This document shows, piece by piece, positions 31,385-41,151 of a stretch of DNA of 64,000 nt; within the stretch, counting starts at the first letter, position 1; each line of letters begins with the position of its first letter. The DNA lies in contig NZ_CP041151.1 of NCBI RefSeq assembly GCF_006494715.1, positions 3,348,001 to 3,412,000 of the forward strand, in the 5' to 3' direction. The position numbers were made by a program, and so were the translations under genes. The notes under the pieces were generated by a model. That model saw only the letters and a program-made list of their open reading frames with translations, did no database searches and had not been told where the DNA came from. This stretch comes from Shewanella sp. SNU WT4 (GTDB lineage Bacteria > Pseudomonadota > Gammaproteobacteria > Enterobacterales > Shewanellaceae).

Positions 31385-31419
31385 AATTCGGGATATCCCT
31401 TCAAACAAGTTAGTACATC

Positions 31420-32124
31420 ATGACAACAATAGCAGACAGACTGGCAATCGCCCAGCAAAGGATAATTGAAGCCGCGCAGCTTTGCGGCCGTAATAGTTGT
31501 GAAATCAGTCTATTGGCTGTAAGTAAGACTAAGCCTATCGCAGATATCATAGCGGCATATGACGTTGGTCAACGTCAATTTGGCGAAAATTATGTGCAAG
31601 AAGGTGTCGATAAAGTTCAAGCCTTAAAAAGTACTTGTCCCGATATAAAATGGCATTTTATTGGCCCACTGCAATCTAACAAAAGCCGTTTAGTCGCCAC
31701 CCATTTTGATTGGATGCATACCTTAAGCCGTGAAAAAATTGCCCAGCGCTTAAACGATCAACGTCCTCAAGATATGGCGCCGCTTAATGTCTGTATTCAA
31801 GTCAATATTAGTGCCGAGGATACTAAATCTGGAGTGGATATTGCTGAACTGTCTCAATTAGCCACCGCCATAGCCAATATGCCAGCGCTGCGTTTGCGCG
31901 GCTTAATGGCCATAGGCACAGCAACTGCGGATAGTGAGTTACAACGACAAGAATTTACTCAGCTTAAACAAGCCTTTGATACGCTTAAACAGAGTTTTGC
32001 TGAACTTGATACCCTGTCAATGGGAATGAGCGGTGATTTAGATAACGCCATTGCTTGTGGTAGCACTATGGTACGTATCGGCAGCGCCATTTTTGGTGAG
32101 CGCGATTATGGCGCTAACCATTAG
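31420..32124 (+). CDS. yggS: YggS family pyridoxal phosphate homeostasis protein
   Basis: PLP-binding protein that keeps free PLP and amino acid pools balanced. The alanine-racemase-like N-terminal barrel has LLAVSKTKP (PLP lysine about residue 36), FGENYVQEGVDKV, WHFIGPLQSNK, and MGMSGDLDNAIACGSTMVRIGSAIFG at the end. Length 234 aa is typical. It starts the yggS-proC-yggT-yggU run; yggS-proC adjacency is very widespread. Confidence 0.96.
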   Translation: MTTIADRLAIAQQRIIEAAQLCGRNSCEISLLAVSKTKPIADIIAAYDVGQRQFGENYVQEGVDKVQALKSTCPDIKWHFIGPLQSNKSRLVATHFDWMHTLSREKIAQRLNDQRPQDMAPLNVCIQVNISAEDTKSGVDIAELSQLATAIANMPALRLRGLMAIGTATADSELQRQEFTQLKQAFDTLKQSFAELDTLSMGMSGDLDNAIACGSTMVRIGSAIFGERDYGANH

Positions 32125-32232
32125 TCTTGCGAGCTAAACGCACAAAATTGCTCTTGTTTTTGCATCAAACAGCCCAAATACTATAGCTAATGCGCGAGCC
32201 ATACACTTTGGCAACTTATGTAAGGAAATTGA

Positions 32233-33051
32233 ATGTCGGCTAGCAAAATTTGTTTTATCGGCGCGGGAAATATGACTCGCAGCATCATTAGCGGCCTGAT
32301 AGCCCATGGTTATTGCCCGCAGGTCATCACGGCCACCAATCCAAGTACGCCAAAACTTGACGCATTAACTCAGGATTTTGGCGTACTCACAAGTACCGAT
32401 AATCTTCAAAGTGCTGCCGATTGTAATGTGATAGTGCTATGCGTCAAACCGCAAATCATGCAGCAAGTATGCACTGAATTAGCGGCCATTGACCTATCAA
32501 GCAAGCTAGTCATTACTATTGCCGCAGGCGTATTAAGTGACAGATACCCAAGCTATTGCAAGCAGCCTTTAGCCTTAATTCGCGCTATGCCTAATACCCC
32601 AAGTCAAATTGGTTTAGGCATGACAGGCCTTTATGCCAGCGCCGGAGTCACTGCCGCGCAGCGCGACTTATGCGAACAAATGCTTAGCAGCATAGGTAAA
32701 GTATTATGGGTCGATAGCGAAGATAAGCTTAACCTCGTCATCGCCTTAGCTGGCAGTTCACCGGCTTACTTTTTCTTATTTATTGAAGCTATGGTGGATG
32801 CCGCGGTTAAACTCGGTATGAATGCCGATGAAGCGAGATTGCTCGCCCAGCAAGCCGCGCTTGGCAGCGCAGCAATGCTTGAAAACAACCCAGATATATC
32901 GCTGCAGCAATTGCGTCAAAATGTGACCTCAAAAGGTGGCACCACCCATGAAGCCATAGTCACCTTTGAGCAAGGTGGATTACGCACTTTGGTGGATGAG
33001 GCGATGAATAATGCCATCAAGCGGGCTGATGCCATGGCGGCCACCTTTTAA
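32233..33051 (+). CDS. proC: Pyrroline-5-carboxylate reductase
   Basis: Last step of proline synthesis, NAD(P)H-dependent. Rossmann motif FIGAGNMTRSIISGL at the N-terminus, CVKPQIM, RAMPNTPSQIGLGMTGLYA, and the C-terminal signature QLRQNVTSKGGTTHEAI. Length 272 aa is normal. AAGGAAATTGA leads to the ATG. It follows yggS by 108 bases and precedes yggT. Confidence 0.96.
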   Translation: MSASKICFIGAGNMTRSIISGLIAHGYCPQVITATNPSTPKLDALTQDFGVLTSTDNLQSAADCNVIVLCVKPQIMQQVCTELAAIDLSSKLVITIAAGVLSDRYPSYCKQPLALIRAMPNTPSQIGLGMTGLYASAGVTAAQRDLCEQMLSSIGKVLWVDSEDKLNLVIALAGSSPAYFFLFIEAMVDAAVKLGMNADEARLLAQQAALGSAAMLENNPDISLQQLRQNVTSKGGTTHEAIVTFEQGGLRTLVDEAMNNAIKRADAMAATF

Positions 33052-33097
33052 TAATAACTACAGACTAGATCCCATTGATACAAGGTAAAATACAGTA

Positions 33098-33646
33098 ATG
33101 AATGCAATGACTTTTTTGATAAGTACCCTGTTTGATCTCTATCTAATGGTGGTGATTTTACGTATTTGGCTGCAATTTGCTAAAGCAGACTTCTATAACC
33201 CATTTAGCCAGTTTGTAGTAAAAGCAACTCACCCGATTGTTTCGCCTATGCGCCGAGTATTACCTTCCATTGGCGCGTTAGATACCGCTTCCTTAGTGCT
33301 AGCCATTGCTGTGGTTATGGTCAAAGTTGTGCTTTTAAGCCTGATTGCGGGCGGCGCAATTAATGTACTAACCATCTTTATCTACGCTTTAGTGTCTGTG
33401 GTTAAACAAGCAGGCGTTTTATTATTCTGGATGCTGTTACTGCGCGCCATTTTAAGCTGGTTCCAACAAGGCTATAACCCAATTATTCAAGTGTTTAGCC
33501 AATTAACCGATCCGATTTTAAGCCCAATTCGCCGCGTTATCCCACCGATTGGCGGCTTAGACTTATCTGTGATGGTGCTGATTATTGGCCTTAACTTCCT
33601 TAATATCTTGTTAGCCCAATACATACCATTTTGGGCTGTGGTGTAA
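33098..33646 (+). CDS. yggT: YggT family integral membrane protein
   Basis: Two YGGT domains, each with paired hydrophobic helices around the motif [23 protein letters not shown] (first) and [27 protein letters not shown] (second, split here over the helices). Proposed roles in osmotic tolerance and cell shape are not settled. Length 182 aa is typical. It lies four bases before yggU and after proC. Confidence 0.93.
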   Translation: MNAMTFLISTLFDLYLMVVILRIWLQFAKADFYNPFSQFVVKATHPIVSPMRRVLPSIGALDTASLVLAIAVVMVKVVLLSLIAGGAINVLTIFIYALVSVVKQAGVLLFWMLLLRAILSWFQQGYNPIIQVFSQLTDPILSPIRRVIPPIGGLDLSVMVLIIGLNFLNILLAQYIPFWAVV

Positions 33647-33650
33647 GTCA

Positions 33651-33950
33651 GTGTCAGCAGCAATTCATTGGCAGCAGCAGGACTTATTGATTCGGGTATA
33701 TATTCAGCCGAAAGCCAGTAGAGATGCTTGGGTGGGGATGCATGGTGATGAAATTAAAATCGCCATCACAGCCCCACCGATTGATGGTAAAGCCAATGCG
33801 CATCTGACTAAGTATTTAGCTAAGTTATTTAAAGTCGCCAAAGGCGAAGTGGATATTATTAAAGGGCAATTAGGCCGCCATAAACAAGTGCTTATACATC
33901 ATCCTAAAAATATTCCCGCGCAAGTGGCAGAACTTTTACCAACAAGTTAA
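33651..33950 (+). CDS. yggU: DUF167 family protein YggU
   Basis: Small basic protein of the UPF0235/DUF167 family, function unknown. The central motif [32 protein letters not shown] is diagnostic. Start is GTG, four bases after the yggT stop; no ATG is in frame before the motif region apart from internal ones. The 99-aa length fits. Confidence 0.92.
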   Translation: MSAAIHWQQQDLLIRVYIQPKASRDAWVGMHGDEIKIAITAPPIDGKANAHLTKYLAKLFKVAKGEVDIIKGQLGRHKQVLIHHPKNIPAQVAELLPTS

Positions 33951-34047
33951 CACTTATCGAAAATTTGTAGCCTCATACCCGTGAGGCTCTTATAATTAAT
34001 ACCATCTCAATTCGGTGACTATGCTCACCCGCCACTAGGTTGTCATC

Positions 34048-34488
34048 ATGTCGCATCTAGTCTCACGTTTTGCCGCGCTGCTGTTACTACTTGGATTAAC
34101 CATTACCCCAGCCCACGCCACTGAGCAAAAGGTTGGAGATTTTCAAATTCATTATTCGGCGTTTAGCAGTACGTTTTTAACCCCAGCCATCGCCAAGGCC
34201 AATAATATTCAGCGCAGTCGCTATATCGGGGTGCTCAATATTTCGGTGCTAGATACCAGCAAAGCGGGCTCTCCCGCCGTACCGGTTGAAATTACAGGCA
34301 TTGCTAATAACTTACTTGATGCCCGCATGACGCTTAAATTTCAAGAAATTAAAGAAGGCGATGCCATCTATTATCTAGCCGAAGTGCCTTATCGCGATAA
34401 TCAAGAAATCAACTTTCAGATAGCGATTAAGTACGGCAAACAACTCAATACTGTCGTTAAATTCAAGCAACAATTCTATACCGACTAA
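34048..34488 (+). CDS. DUF4426 domain exported protein
   Basis: Predicted periplasmic protein: signal peptide with hydrophobic core LLLLLGLTI and cleavage around AHA-TEQ. The mature part is a small beta-rich domain (HYSAFSSTFLTPAIAKANNIQRSR near the start) assigned to DUF4426, of unknown function. The 97-base gap from yggU contains a short stem (AGCCTCA/TGAGGCT) followed by TATAAT at 33991-33996, so it may have its own promoter within the operon. Confidence 0.8.
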   Translation: MSHLVSRFAALLLLLGLTITPAHATEQKVGDFQIHYSAFSSTFLTPAIAKANNIQRSRYIGVLNISVLDTSKAGSPAVPVEITGIANNLLDARMTLKFQEIKEGDAIYYLAEVPYRDNQEINFQIAIKYGKQLNTVVKFKQQFYTD

Positions 34489-34576
34489 GCTCAACACCTT
34501 GAGCTGTGCAGTCACCTTGCTTGGGCTCACTGGGATGCGTATCATGTCGCCCCATTAGCCCAGCCAAGGAACTCTC

Positions 34577-35176
34577 ATGAAACACATAGTATTAGCCAGT
34601 GGCAACAAAGGTAAATTAGCCGAATTCGAGCAAATGCTCGCCCCATTTGGCGTCAATATGTTGCCGCAAAGCCAATTTGAAGTAACTGAAGTCGCTGAAA
34701 CTGGCACCACCTTTGTGGAAAATGCCATTATTAAGGCCCGTCACGCGGCGCAAATCACAGGTCATGCTGCCATTGCCGATGACTCTGGTCTTGAGGTTGA
34801 TGTGCTTGATGGCGCGCCTGGCATTTATTCAGCGCGCTTTGCTGGTGAAAACGCCACGGATGCAGACAATGTCACTAAGCTATTAGCAACCTTAGAAAAC
34901 CACAGCCAGCCTAGCGCTTGTTTTCAGTGTGTTTTAGTCTATATGCGTCACCATAAAGACCCAACCCCGATTATTTGCCAAGCTAGCTGGGAAGGCGTGA
35001 TTAGTAATCAGCGCTTAGGTGATAACGGCCATGGTTATGACCCAGTATTTATTCCAGCAGAAACTGCAGGCCAAAGCGCGGCGCAAATCAGTAGTGACGA
35101 TAAAAATCGCTTAAGCCATCGCGGTAAAGCATTACAAATGCTGATTGCGGCCATGCAAGAGAAAGGTGTCCTTTAA
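34577..35176 (+). CDS. rdgB: XTP/dITP diphosphatase (RdgB/HAM1 family)
   Basis: Removes ITP, dITP and XTP from the nucleotide pool. The start HIVLASGNKGKLAEF holds the substrate-binding motif, ADDSGLEVDVLDGAPGIYSARFAG the catalytic Asp, and GHGYDPVFIPAE and SHRGKALQ the C-terminal motifs. Length 199 aa is normal. It overlaps hemW by one base (TAATG), so translation is coupled. Confidence 0.96.
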   Translation: MKHIVLASGNKGKLAEFEQMLAPFGVNMLPQSQFEVTEVAETGTTFVENAIIKARHAAQITGHAAIADDSGLEVDVLDGAPGIYSARFAGENATDADNVTKLLATLENHSQPSACFQCVLVYMRHHKDPTPIICQASWEGVISNQRLGDNGHGYDPVFIPAETAGQSAAQISSDDKNRLSHRGKALQMLIAAMQEKGVL

Positions 35177-36315
35177 TGCTAGCCTTGCCACCCCTGAGCC
35201 TTTATATCCATATTCCTTGGTGCGTGCAAAAATGCCCCTATTGCGATTTTAACTCCCATGGTCAACATGGTGAGTTACCGCAACAAGAATATGTCGATGC
35301 CTTGCTTAACGATCTGGACGCCGACTTAGCTTATGCCCAAGGACGCGCACTTAGCAGCATCTTTATTGGTGGTGGCACGCCATCGTTATTTAGTGCCGAG
35401 CAAATTGCTAGGTTACTGACAGGTGTTGAAGCGCGCATTGCGTTTGCGCCTGATATTGAAATCACTATGGAAGCCAATCCCGGCACCTTAGAGCATGACG
35501 ATCTCAAAGCCTATCGCGCCGCCGGTATTACTCGCTTATCCATGGGTGTTCAAAGCTTTGATAGCCAAAAGCTTAAAGCTCTTGGTCGAATTCATGGTAA
35601 AGATGAAGCGATTAATGCGGCCATTTCAGCGCGCGGCGCAGGCTTTAATAGCTTTAATCTTGACTTGATGCATGGCTTGCCCGAGCAAAGCTTGCAGCAA
35701 GCCATGGATGATATTACTCAAGCAGGCGCATTAATGCCGCCGCACTTATCTTGGTATCAATTAACCATTGAACCTAGCACCTTGTTTTACTCTAAACCGC
35801 CAACTTTGCCCGATGATGAAGCCTTATGGCAAATCTATGAGCAAGGCAATAAGTTATTAACTGAATTAGGTTATGTGCAGTATGAAATCTCGGCCTATGC
35901 CAAGCCTGGTTATCAATGTCAACATAACCTAAATTATTGGCAATTTGGTGACTACCTAGGTATAGGTTGCGGCAGTCATGGCAAAATTACTGTGCCCAGT
36001 GATAATCGCATTTTTAGAACGGTCAAGATTAAGCATCCCAAAGGATACTTAGCTGCTCTTGATGTTCGCTATGAAGTCACAGATGTGCTTGAAGAAGATA
36101 GACCGCTTGAGTATTTAATGAATCGCTTGCGACTATTAAGCCCTATGCCTAAGCGTGAATTTGAAGAGCGCACCGGCCTTAGCAGCGACTTACTGATACC
36201 TGGCATGACTAAAGGCGCGCAGCGCGGCTTAATCACAGATTTAGGTGATGCGTGGCAACTGACCGAGCGCGGCCAGATGTTTGTTAACGACTTACTCTCC
36301 CAATTTTGTGATTAA
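35176..36315 (+). CDS. hemW: Heme chaperone HemW (radical SAM)
   Basis: Radical SAM protein that transfers heme to apoproteins; formerly annotated as HemN-like. The 4Fe-4S motif is CVQKCPYC (CxxxCxxC, about residues 16-23), with IFIGGGTPSLF and TMEANPGTLE next. It lacks the N-terminal extension of true HemN, so coproporphyrinogen oxidase activity is unlikely. Length 379 aa fits. It starts at the rdgB stop. Confidence 0.94.
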   Translation: MLALPPLSLYIHIPWCVQKCPYCDFNSHGQHGELPQQEYVDALLNDLDADLAYAQGRALSSIFIGGGTPSLFSAEQIARLLTGVEARIAFAPDIEITMEANPGTLEHDDLKAYRAAGITRLSMGVQSFDSQKLKALGRIHGKDEAINAAISARGAGFNSFNLDLMHGLPEQSLQQAMDDITQAGALMPPHLSWYQLTIEPSTLFYSKPPTLPDDEALWQIYEQGNKLLTELGYVQYEISAYAKPGYQCQHNLNYWQFGDYLGIGCGSHGKITVPSDNRIFRTVKIKHPKGYLAALDVRYEVTDVLEEDRPLEYLMNRLRLLSPMPKREFEERTGLSSDLLIPGMTKGAQRGLITDLGDAWQLTERGQMFVNDLLSQFCD

Positions 36316-36400
36316 GGCTCAGTGATCAAGAGTTCGGTGTTTACTTAATCTTTAATCAAGAGTCCCGTAACTAACAGTATTGATTAACCCCTTAGTGAAT

Positions 36401-36438
36401 AAAAAGGCTAACTTGGCATTGCAGAGTTAGCCTTTTTT
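36401..36438 (+). terminator. Intrinsic terminator after hemW
   Basis: Arms AAAAAGGCTAACT (36401-36413) and AGTTAGCCTTTTT (36425-36437) with an 11-base loop and a T6 run; the A5 on the other side gives it some bidirectional capacity. It lies 85 bases after the hemW stop. Confidence 0.85.
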
Positions 36439-36562
36439 GCGCAACCACTTCATCTATCTCTATCAGCCTTTCGTTGCCCGTTTATTCGTAAAATGACAAA
36501 CATCTTAACCAGCTAATTCCAAGCAATATCATGCCGCAGACTGAAGTTAAGTAAAATGAAGG

Positions 36563-36591
36563 CAAAAAAAATCCCCGTGATCCACGGGGAT
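36563..36591 (-). terminator. Intrinsic terminator on the minus strand, distal to LysR gene
   Basis: Arms ATCCCCGTG (36571-36579) and CACGGGGAT (36583-36591), loop ATC, followed by eight T on the minus strand. It is a strong terminator about 185 bases beyond the LysR gene's stop, implying a long 3' UTR or a separate small RNA. Confidence 0.83.
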
Positions 36592-36736
36592 AAACTGAAA
36601 ATGGTTAGGTTGGGTGATGACTATCCTGCAAAGGAATTCAGTTTCAAATATAGGCAACAATCCTATAGAAGAAGTGTACGGAAAATCATCATCCTTGGCT
36701 AAGGCTATCCGGTTCTTAATTGTAACAAAGCTTTTG

Positions 36737-36764
36737 CCCAAGATTAACCGCCGTTAATCTTGGG
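36737..36764 (-). repeat. Hairpin without U-tract just after LysR gene
   Basis: CCCAAGATTAAC (36737-36748) and GTTAATCTTGGG (36753-36764) form a 12-base perfect stem with loop CGCC, 10 bases after the LysR gene's stop. The T-run terminator lies another 150 bases downstream. Confidence 0.63.
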
Positions 36765-36774
36765 TCACTAAACC

Positions 36775-37716
36775 CTATTTACGCTCGCCATATAAAGCCG
36801 CGTATGGCACGTCCCAATAAGGCGGAGTACCAATTTGCTCTTTAATGAATTCAATAAAAGCGCTGACCTTAGGGGCTAAATGCTTACGTCTTGGATAAAC
36901 CGCCTGCAAAGGTAAATGATGAGTCAATTGCCAATCTCTTAGCATAGGCACTAAGGTACCCTTCTCAATTTCGCCTTCAAGTAAGTAACTGGCTAAATAC
37001 ACTATACCTAAGCCGCTAACGGCCGCAGATTTAAGTGCCGGAGCGTTATCAACCCGGAAGTTACCCGTCACCCCAATTTCGCAGTAATCATCACCTTTAC
37101 GGAATTGCCAAGTGCTGTGTTCATGCCACTCACCTTGATAAACCAAGCAGTTATGCTCAACCAGTTGTTCAGGGCGCTCCAGCATGCCGTGGCGGGCGAT
37201 ATAACCGGGAGACGCCACCAGCATAAATTGTGACTTCATTAATGGCCGCGCCACCATGCCTAAGGGCAATTGCTCTGACATAGTTAACAGTAAGTCCAAG
37301 CCTTCACTGACTACATCAACCTTATGATCTAAAAGAGTAATTTGTAATTCTAATTCAGGATGGCGGCTCATAAATTCAGGCAAGGCCGGAATAATATGCA
37401 TAGCACCAAATGATTGCGAGATGCCGACTTTTAGCAATCCGCGGGTAGCATCATTAAGATTATGAACACTGGCAATAGCCTGATCGGCATCACGCAATAA
37501 CTCTTCACCTTGTTCATACAGTAAATGACCAGCTTCAGTTAAGCTTAAGCTGCGCGTTGTACGTTGAATAAGTTGCACACCTAGCTTATGTTCCAGATCA
37601 GCAACTTGGGTACTTACTTTAGATTTAGAAATACCTAGACGGCGGGCTGCAGCACTAAAACTTCCGGCTCGAGCTACGTGGGTAAAGATAGCTATGGGTT
37701 CTAACAGTTCTAGCAT
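36775..37716 (-). CDS. LysR-family transcriptional regulator
   Basis: N-terminal winged helix-turn-helix (residues 6-64): FTHVARAGSFSAAARRLGISKSKVSTQVADLEHKLGVQLIQRTTRSLSLTEAG is typical of the CrgA/AaeR-like branch of LysR regulators. C-terminal effector domain about 92-295. Length 313 aa is normal. It is not adjacent to an obvious target operon; neighbours are hemW (convergent) and a YggN-like gene. Target and ligand unknown. Confidence 0.88.
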   Translation of the reverse strand: MLELLEPIAIFTHVARAGSFSAAARRLGISKSKVSTQVADLEHKLGVQLIQRTTRSLSLTEAGHLLYEQGEELLRDADQAIASVHNLNDATRGLLKVGISQSFGAMHIIPALPEFMSRHPELELQITLLDHKVDVVSEGLDLLLTMSEQLPLGMVARPLMKSQFMLVASPGYIARHGMLERPEQLVEHNCLVYQGEWHEHSTWQFRKGDDYCEIGVTGNFRVDNAPALKSAAVSGLGIVYLASYLLEGEIEKGTLVPMLRDWQLTHHLPLQAVYPRRKHLAPKVSAFIEFIKEQIGTPPYWDVPYAALYGERK

Positions 37717-37895
37717 GAAAGTCGCCTTAAACGGGAAACAAAATATCGTTAAGTTAAAACTATCTGCAATTCACCTTAAAAAATGCCATCTTGGTAAGAT
37801 GCAAACAGCCGCTAAATTTGGTCGTATCGTACTGAATTTAGAGTTCAGTTTTTTTGTTTTCGATATTATAACAAATATTAATCTGGCACACAGGC

Positions 37896-37920
37896 AAAAA
37901 AATCCCAGCTAATGCTGGGA
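37896..37920 (-). terminator. Intrinsic terminator after the YggN-like gene
   Basis: Arms TCCCAGC (37903-37909) and GCTGGGA (37914-37920), loop TAAT, with seven T on the minus strand; an outer CAGGCA/TGCCTG pair (37891-37896, 37923-37928) can close around it. Confidence 0.82.
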
Positions 37921-37957
37921 AATGCCTGACAAACGATTTAATGGTAACAATTGCCGT

Positions 37958-38746
37958 TTATTTCAGCGGAACGGGCACTTGAGCTAATTCAGGTACTTGT
38001 TGCCAAAGCTGTTGCTGCAATTGTTTAAGCTCTGGCAATTGGGCGCACATAGCATTGGCTTGCTGCTTTAATTGCTGCGCATTGGTTTTCACCCGAGTTT
38101 CAATTTGCTGCGCTTCTTTTTGCATCTTAGCGCCAAAAGCTAGCATTTTTTGATCGAAACTATCGCCTTCCATCATCATTATCTGCCCGCCCATAGATAA
38201 CATCACAGTTCCCATGGCATTTTGTATTAGCTGCTGCACTTCATTGGTGAGCGCTTGCTCTAAGGTTTCATTGCCTTGAGCGCGATCGCCACCTAAGTGA
38301 TAGCTATCGCCATTTTTTACGGCGATGGTTTTTACCTTGTCAGCTAATGATTGCGACAGCTTATCTATTTGTGGCTGACTTTGCGGGCCTAACAAGGGAG
38401 TTAATGATTCATTTAAGGCACCTGACACTAGCACTACGGCATCATTGGCAAGAGTCACGACTTGCGGCACTTGCTTACGCATGGCCTGCGCATAACTGTT
38501 TAAGCTTGCTTGCTGCTGGGCAGTTAAACGTATCTGTTCGTTATTAATAAACAGCCGCTGATTATCAATGCGATAGCTCTCTTTACCTTGCTGGGTAAAT
38601 GTCAGCTTAGTAGGCGTCATATCGATATCATAATTCATATCAATATTGCAGGGACTCGTCGCTTGAGCCTGAGTAGAAATAGATAGCAGCAATACACTCG
38701 CCGCCAATCCTTTGGACAAATGGGACAACACAGACGGTAGAGTCAT
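37958..38746 (-). CDS. DUF2884 family exported protein (YggN-like)
   Basis: Predicted periplasmic protein: signal peptide with core GLAASVLLLSI and cleavage near AQA-TSP. The mature chain contains the DUF2884 pattern: CNIDMNYDIDMTPTKLTF, then a Gln-rich helical region with two Cys bracketing it (near 12 after cleavage and near the end). Function unknown. Two adjacent ATGs lie after AAGGA; the second, spaced 6 bases, is preferred. A 23-codon upstream extension is open but lacks a ribosome binding site. Confidence 0.8.
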   Translation of the reverse strand: MTLPSVLSHLSKGLAASVLLLSISTQAQATSPCNIDMNYDIDMTPTKLTFTQQGKESYRIDNQRLFINNEQIRLTAQQQASLNSYAQAMRKQVPQVVTLANDAVVLVSGALNESLTPLLGPQSQPQIDKLSQSLADKVKTIAVKNGDSYHLGGDRAQGNETLEQALTNEVQQLIQNAMGTVMLSMGGQIMMMEGDSFDQKMLAFGAKMQKEAQQIETRVKTNAQQLKQQANAMCAQLPELKQLQQQLWQQVPELAQVPVPLK

Positions 38747-38830
38747 CATGATTCCTTGATAAAAAGACAGGGCATAGAAATTGAGCCAAAACATTAAGCA
38801 CAAGCACCACAATAGCATGGCTAAGTGGCG

Positions 38831-39745
38831 CTAAAAAATAGAGCGCCCTAATTCTTGGCTTAGCGCTTCCAGTAGTGCGGTGCCCACCAGCGAATTACCA
38901 TTGTCATCAAGTGCCGGTGACCACACGCATACGGATAAATCCCCAGGGATCACCGCAATTATGCCGCCGCCAACGCCGCTTTTACCCGGCATACCTACGC
39001 GATAGGCAAATTCACCCGCGCCATCATATAAACCTGAGGTCGCTAATAAAGCATTTAACTGACGGGTTTGCACTGAAGAGACTAACTTGCGCCCCGATAA
39101 GGTTACGCCGCGATTAGCTAAATAAAACATTGAACGGGATAAATCGGCGCAGCTCATACGCAAAGCGCAATAATGAAAATAACTGCGCAGCACAGTATCA
39201 ACATCTTGATGAAAATTACCAAAGGACTTCATCAAAAATGCAATGGCAGCATTGCGGGCACTGTGCTCATATTCAGAGCGTGCAACTTCTTTGTCATAAG
39301 CAATTTGTAGGTTACCGCTTAAATCACGCACCAGTTCCAGCATGCGCTGTTTCGGTGCACTTAAGCGCCCTTGCAATAAATCGGCAATGACCAAAGCGCC
39401 AGCATTGATAAAGGGATTTCGCGGTATGCCGCGCTCAAGCTCGACTTGCACTAAAGAGTTAAACGAGTGGCCTGAGGGTTCTTTACCGACGCGCGACCAA
39501 ATTTCATCGTCATCGTACAAGCCCATAGCTAAGGTTAAGCTGAATACTTTGGAAATGCTTTGAGCGGAGAAAGGTTCTAAATAGTCGCCGGCACCAATAG
39601 TGGTGCCGTCCGCCATAGTTACCGCGATCCCGATTTTATTGGGATCAACCTGAGCTAACGCCGGAATATAGTTGGCGACTTTACCTTGATTAAGCAAAGG
39701 TCTTACTTGCTCAATCAAGGCTTCTAACTGTGCCTTATCAGGCAT
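38831..39745 (-). CDS. glsB: Glutaminase (GlsA/GlsB family)
   Basis: Hydrolyses glutamine to glutamate and ammonia. The serine-dependent beta-lactamase-like active site is SAQSISKVF (Ser-x-x-Lys), with [27 protein letters not shown] and [11 protein letters not shown]; the alignment with E. coli YneH/GlsB is good. Its ATG overlaps the yggL stop (TAATG), so the two are translationally coupled. The 304-aa length is normal. Confidence 0.95.
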   Translation of the reverse strand: MPDKAQLEALIEQVRPLLNQGKVANYIPALAQVDPNKIGIAVTMADGTTIGAGDYLEPFSAQSISKVFSLTLAMGLYDDDEIWSRVGKEPSGHSFNSLVQVELERGIPRNPFINAGALVIADLLQGRLSAPKQRMLELVRDLSGNLQIAYDKEVARSEYEHSARNAAIAFLMKSFGNFHQDVDTVLRSYFHYCALRMSCADLSRSMFYLANRGVTLSGRKLVSSVQTRQLNALLATSGLYDGAGEFAYRVGMPGKSGVGGGIIAVIPGDLSVCVWSPALDDNGNSLVGTALLEALSQELGRSIF

Positions 39746-40071
39746 TAGCCCCACCAAATATCGTAAAGTTCAGTCACTTCAACATTGGTAACAGCTTGGT
39801 TTTTCCAAAACTCAGTTACGGCTGCGCGATCTTCATCGCTACACTTGCCCACGTTTTGGGTTGCAATTACGCCTTCCCAACCACGGTGGCCGCCGCCATG
39901 GAAACCTAAGTTTCTTGGCTCAATCACTTGTTCAATGAACTTGTCTAACGTCGCATCGATAGCATCTTCACTGACATCGTCATTAAAAGTCCAATGAACA
40001 TCAAAACCCAGTTCTTGGAATTCATCAATTCTGAGTTTTTTACGTAAACGACGACTTCTATTTGTGGCCAT
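39745..40071 (-). CDS. yggL: YggL family (DUF469) 50S ribosome-binding protein
   Basis: Small protein of the YggL family, which binds the 50S subunit in Pseudomonas. [23 protein letters not shown] at the start, [19 protein letters not shown] in the middle and ELYDIWWG at the end. The start is by similarity to E. coli (MAKNRSRR) with AGGAG upstream; a 27-codon extension is rejected. It lies between trmB and glsB, as in other gammaproteobacteria. Confidence 0.93.
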   Translation of the reverse strand: MATNRSRRLRKKLRIDEFQELGFDVHWTFNDDVSEDAIDATLDKFIEQVIEPRNLGFHGGGHRGWEGVIATQNVGKCSDEDRAAVTEFWKNQAVTNVEVTELYDIWWG

Positions 40072-40172
40072 GGTCACTCTCCTAAGGATGAATAAAATAA
40101 AACCGAAAAATCTGCAGCATTCATGTATGCCCCTTAGCCAGCTAAGAGGCAAGCATAGTTAACTGAGATTAA

Positions 40173-40889
40173 TTAAACTGTGCGCTCAAACATCAAATCC
40201 CACACGCCATGACCTAAGCGATGGCCGCGAGCCTCAAACTTAGTTAATGGACGGTGATCTGGACGCTCAACATAATCATTGCTGTTTGACTGGTTAGCAT
40301 AACCTTCAGCCGCTGACATCACTTCCAGCATATGCTCGGCGTAGTTTTCCCAATCGGTAGCCATATGGAACACACCGCCAATTTTTAATTTACGACGTAA
40401 TAACTGCACAAATTCAGGCTGCACGATACGGCGCTTGTGGTGACGGGCTTTGTGCCAAGGATCTGGGAAGAACAATTGCACACGGCTCAAAGAGCCATCA
40501 GCAATAGAGTTCTCTAACACTTCTACCGCATCATGGTGGAAAACACGTAAGTTAGTCACGCCTTCTTTAGCGGCGTCCCCTAAACATGCGCCAACGCCCG
40601 GCTTATGAACTTCAATACCGATATAGTTTAATTCTGGTGCCGCTTTAGCCATTTGCACTAAAGACGCGCCCATACCAAAACCAATTTCTAACACAACATC
40701 GGCTTCGCGGCCAAATGCAGCAGCTAGATCTAAAGAAGTTGGGGTGTAATCTAAGCCCATAGTCGGCCACTGAGTTTCCAGTGCCTGCTCTTGACCCTTA
40801 GTTAAACGGCCTTCTCTTAATACAAAGCTTCTGATTTTACGCAGATACTTACCGTTATCGCTAAACTCTGCTGTGGTTACTTCGCTCAT
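40173..40889 (-). CDS. trmB: tRNA (guanine(46)-N7)-methyltransferase
   Basis: Makes m7G46 in tRNA. The SAM-binding motif [15 protein letters not shown] is near residue 70, [21 protein letters not shown] is the TrmB signature, and the [17 protein letters not shown] end is conserved. ATG is preceded by GGGG; a 32-codon extension upstream is rejected because the family begins near here. It is divergent from mutY across about 260 bases. Confidence 0.95.
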   Translation of the reverse strand: MSEVTTAEFSDNGKYLRKIRSFVLREGRLTKGQEQALETQWPTMGLDYTPTSLDLAAAFGREADVVLEIGFGMGASLVQMAKAAPELNYIGIEVHKPGVGACLGDAAKEGVTNLRVFHHDAVEVLENSIADGSLSRVQLFFPDPWHKARHHKRRIVQPEFVQLLRRKLKIGGVFHMATDWENYAEHMLEVMSAAEGYANQSNSNDYVERPDHRPLTKFEARGHRLGHGVWDLMFERTV

Positions 40890-41091
40890 TATTGCCCCGA
40901 ATGCGTGCCTAGTTGTGAAAATCAAAAGAAAGGCATTATCCAAAGTTAGCTTGCCAGCGCAAGCACTATCATGTGTTGGCAGCAAAGATTAACGCTTTAG
41001 CCACAAGGAATGACCTTTTAGTAACCTGTCGCCACCAGATAATACCTAGTTTGCTGATATGGCTTTTAAGGCAATAAGACCCGAGTTTAAC

Positions 41092-41120
41092 TTGTTCGCC
41101 CGTTACGCTGTGGTTACACT
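41092..41120 (+). promoter_or_regulatory. Probable mutY promoter
   Basis: TTGTTC (41092-41097) and TACACT (41115-41120) are 17 bases apart, with a G/T-rich sequence just before the -10. It is located 31 bases before the mutY start. Confidence 0.5.
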
Positions 41121-41151
41121 GCCGCCAATACAGACCCTATTATAGCTTTCT

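Larger units (their letters stand above)
36316..36774 (-). other. Intergenic region between hemW and LysR gene
   Basis: About 460 bases with no convincing gene; a 64-codon open frame on the minus strand runs through the terminator and is rejected. It contains two T-run terminators and one U-less hairpin, listed separately. Confidence 0.5.

Noticed and set aside
36547..36741. 64-codon minus-strand frame downstream of the LysR gene
   Set aside because: It runs through the T-run terminator, has no ribosome binding site and shows no recognisable motif; the region is better read as 3' UTR.
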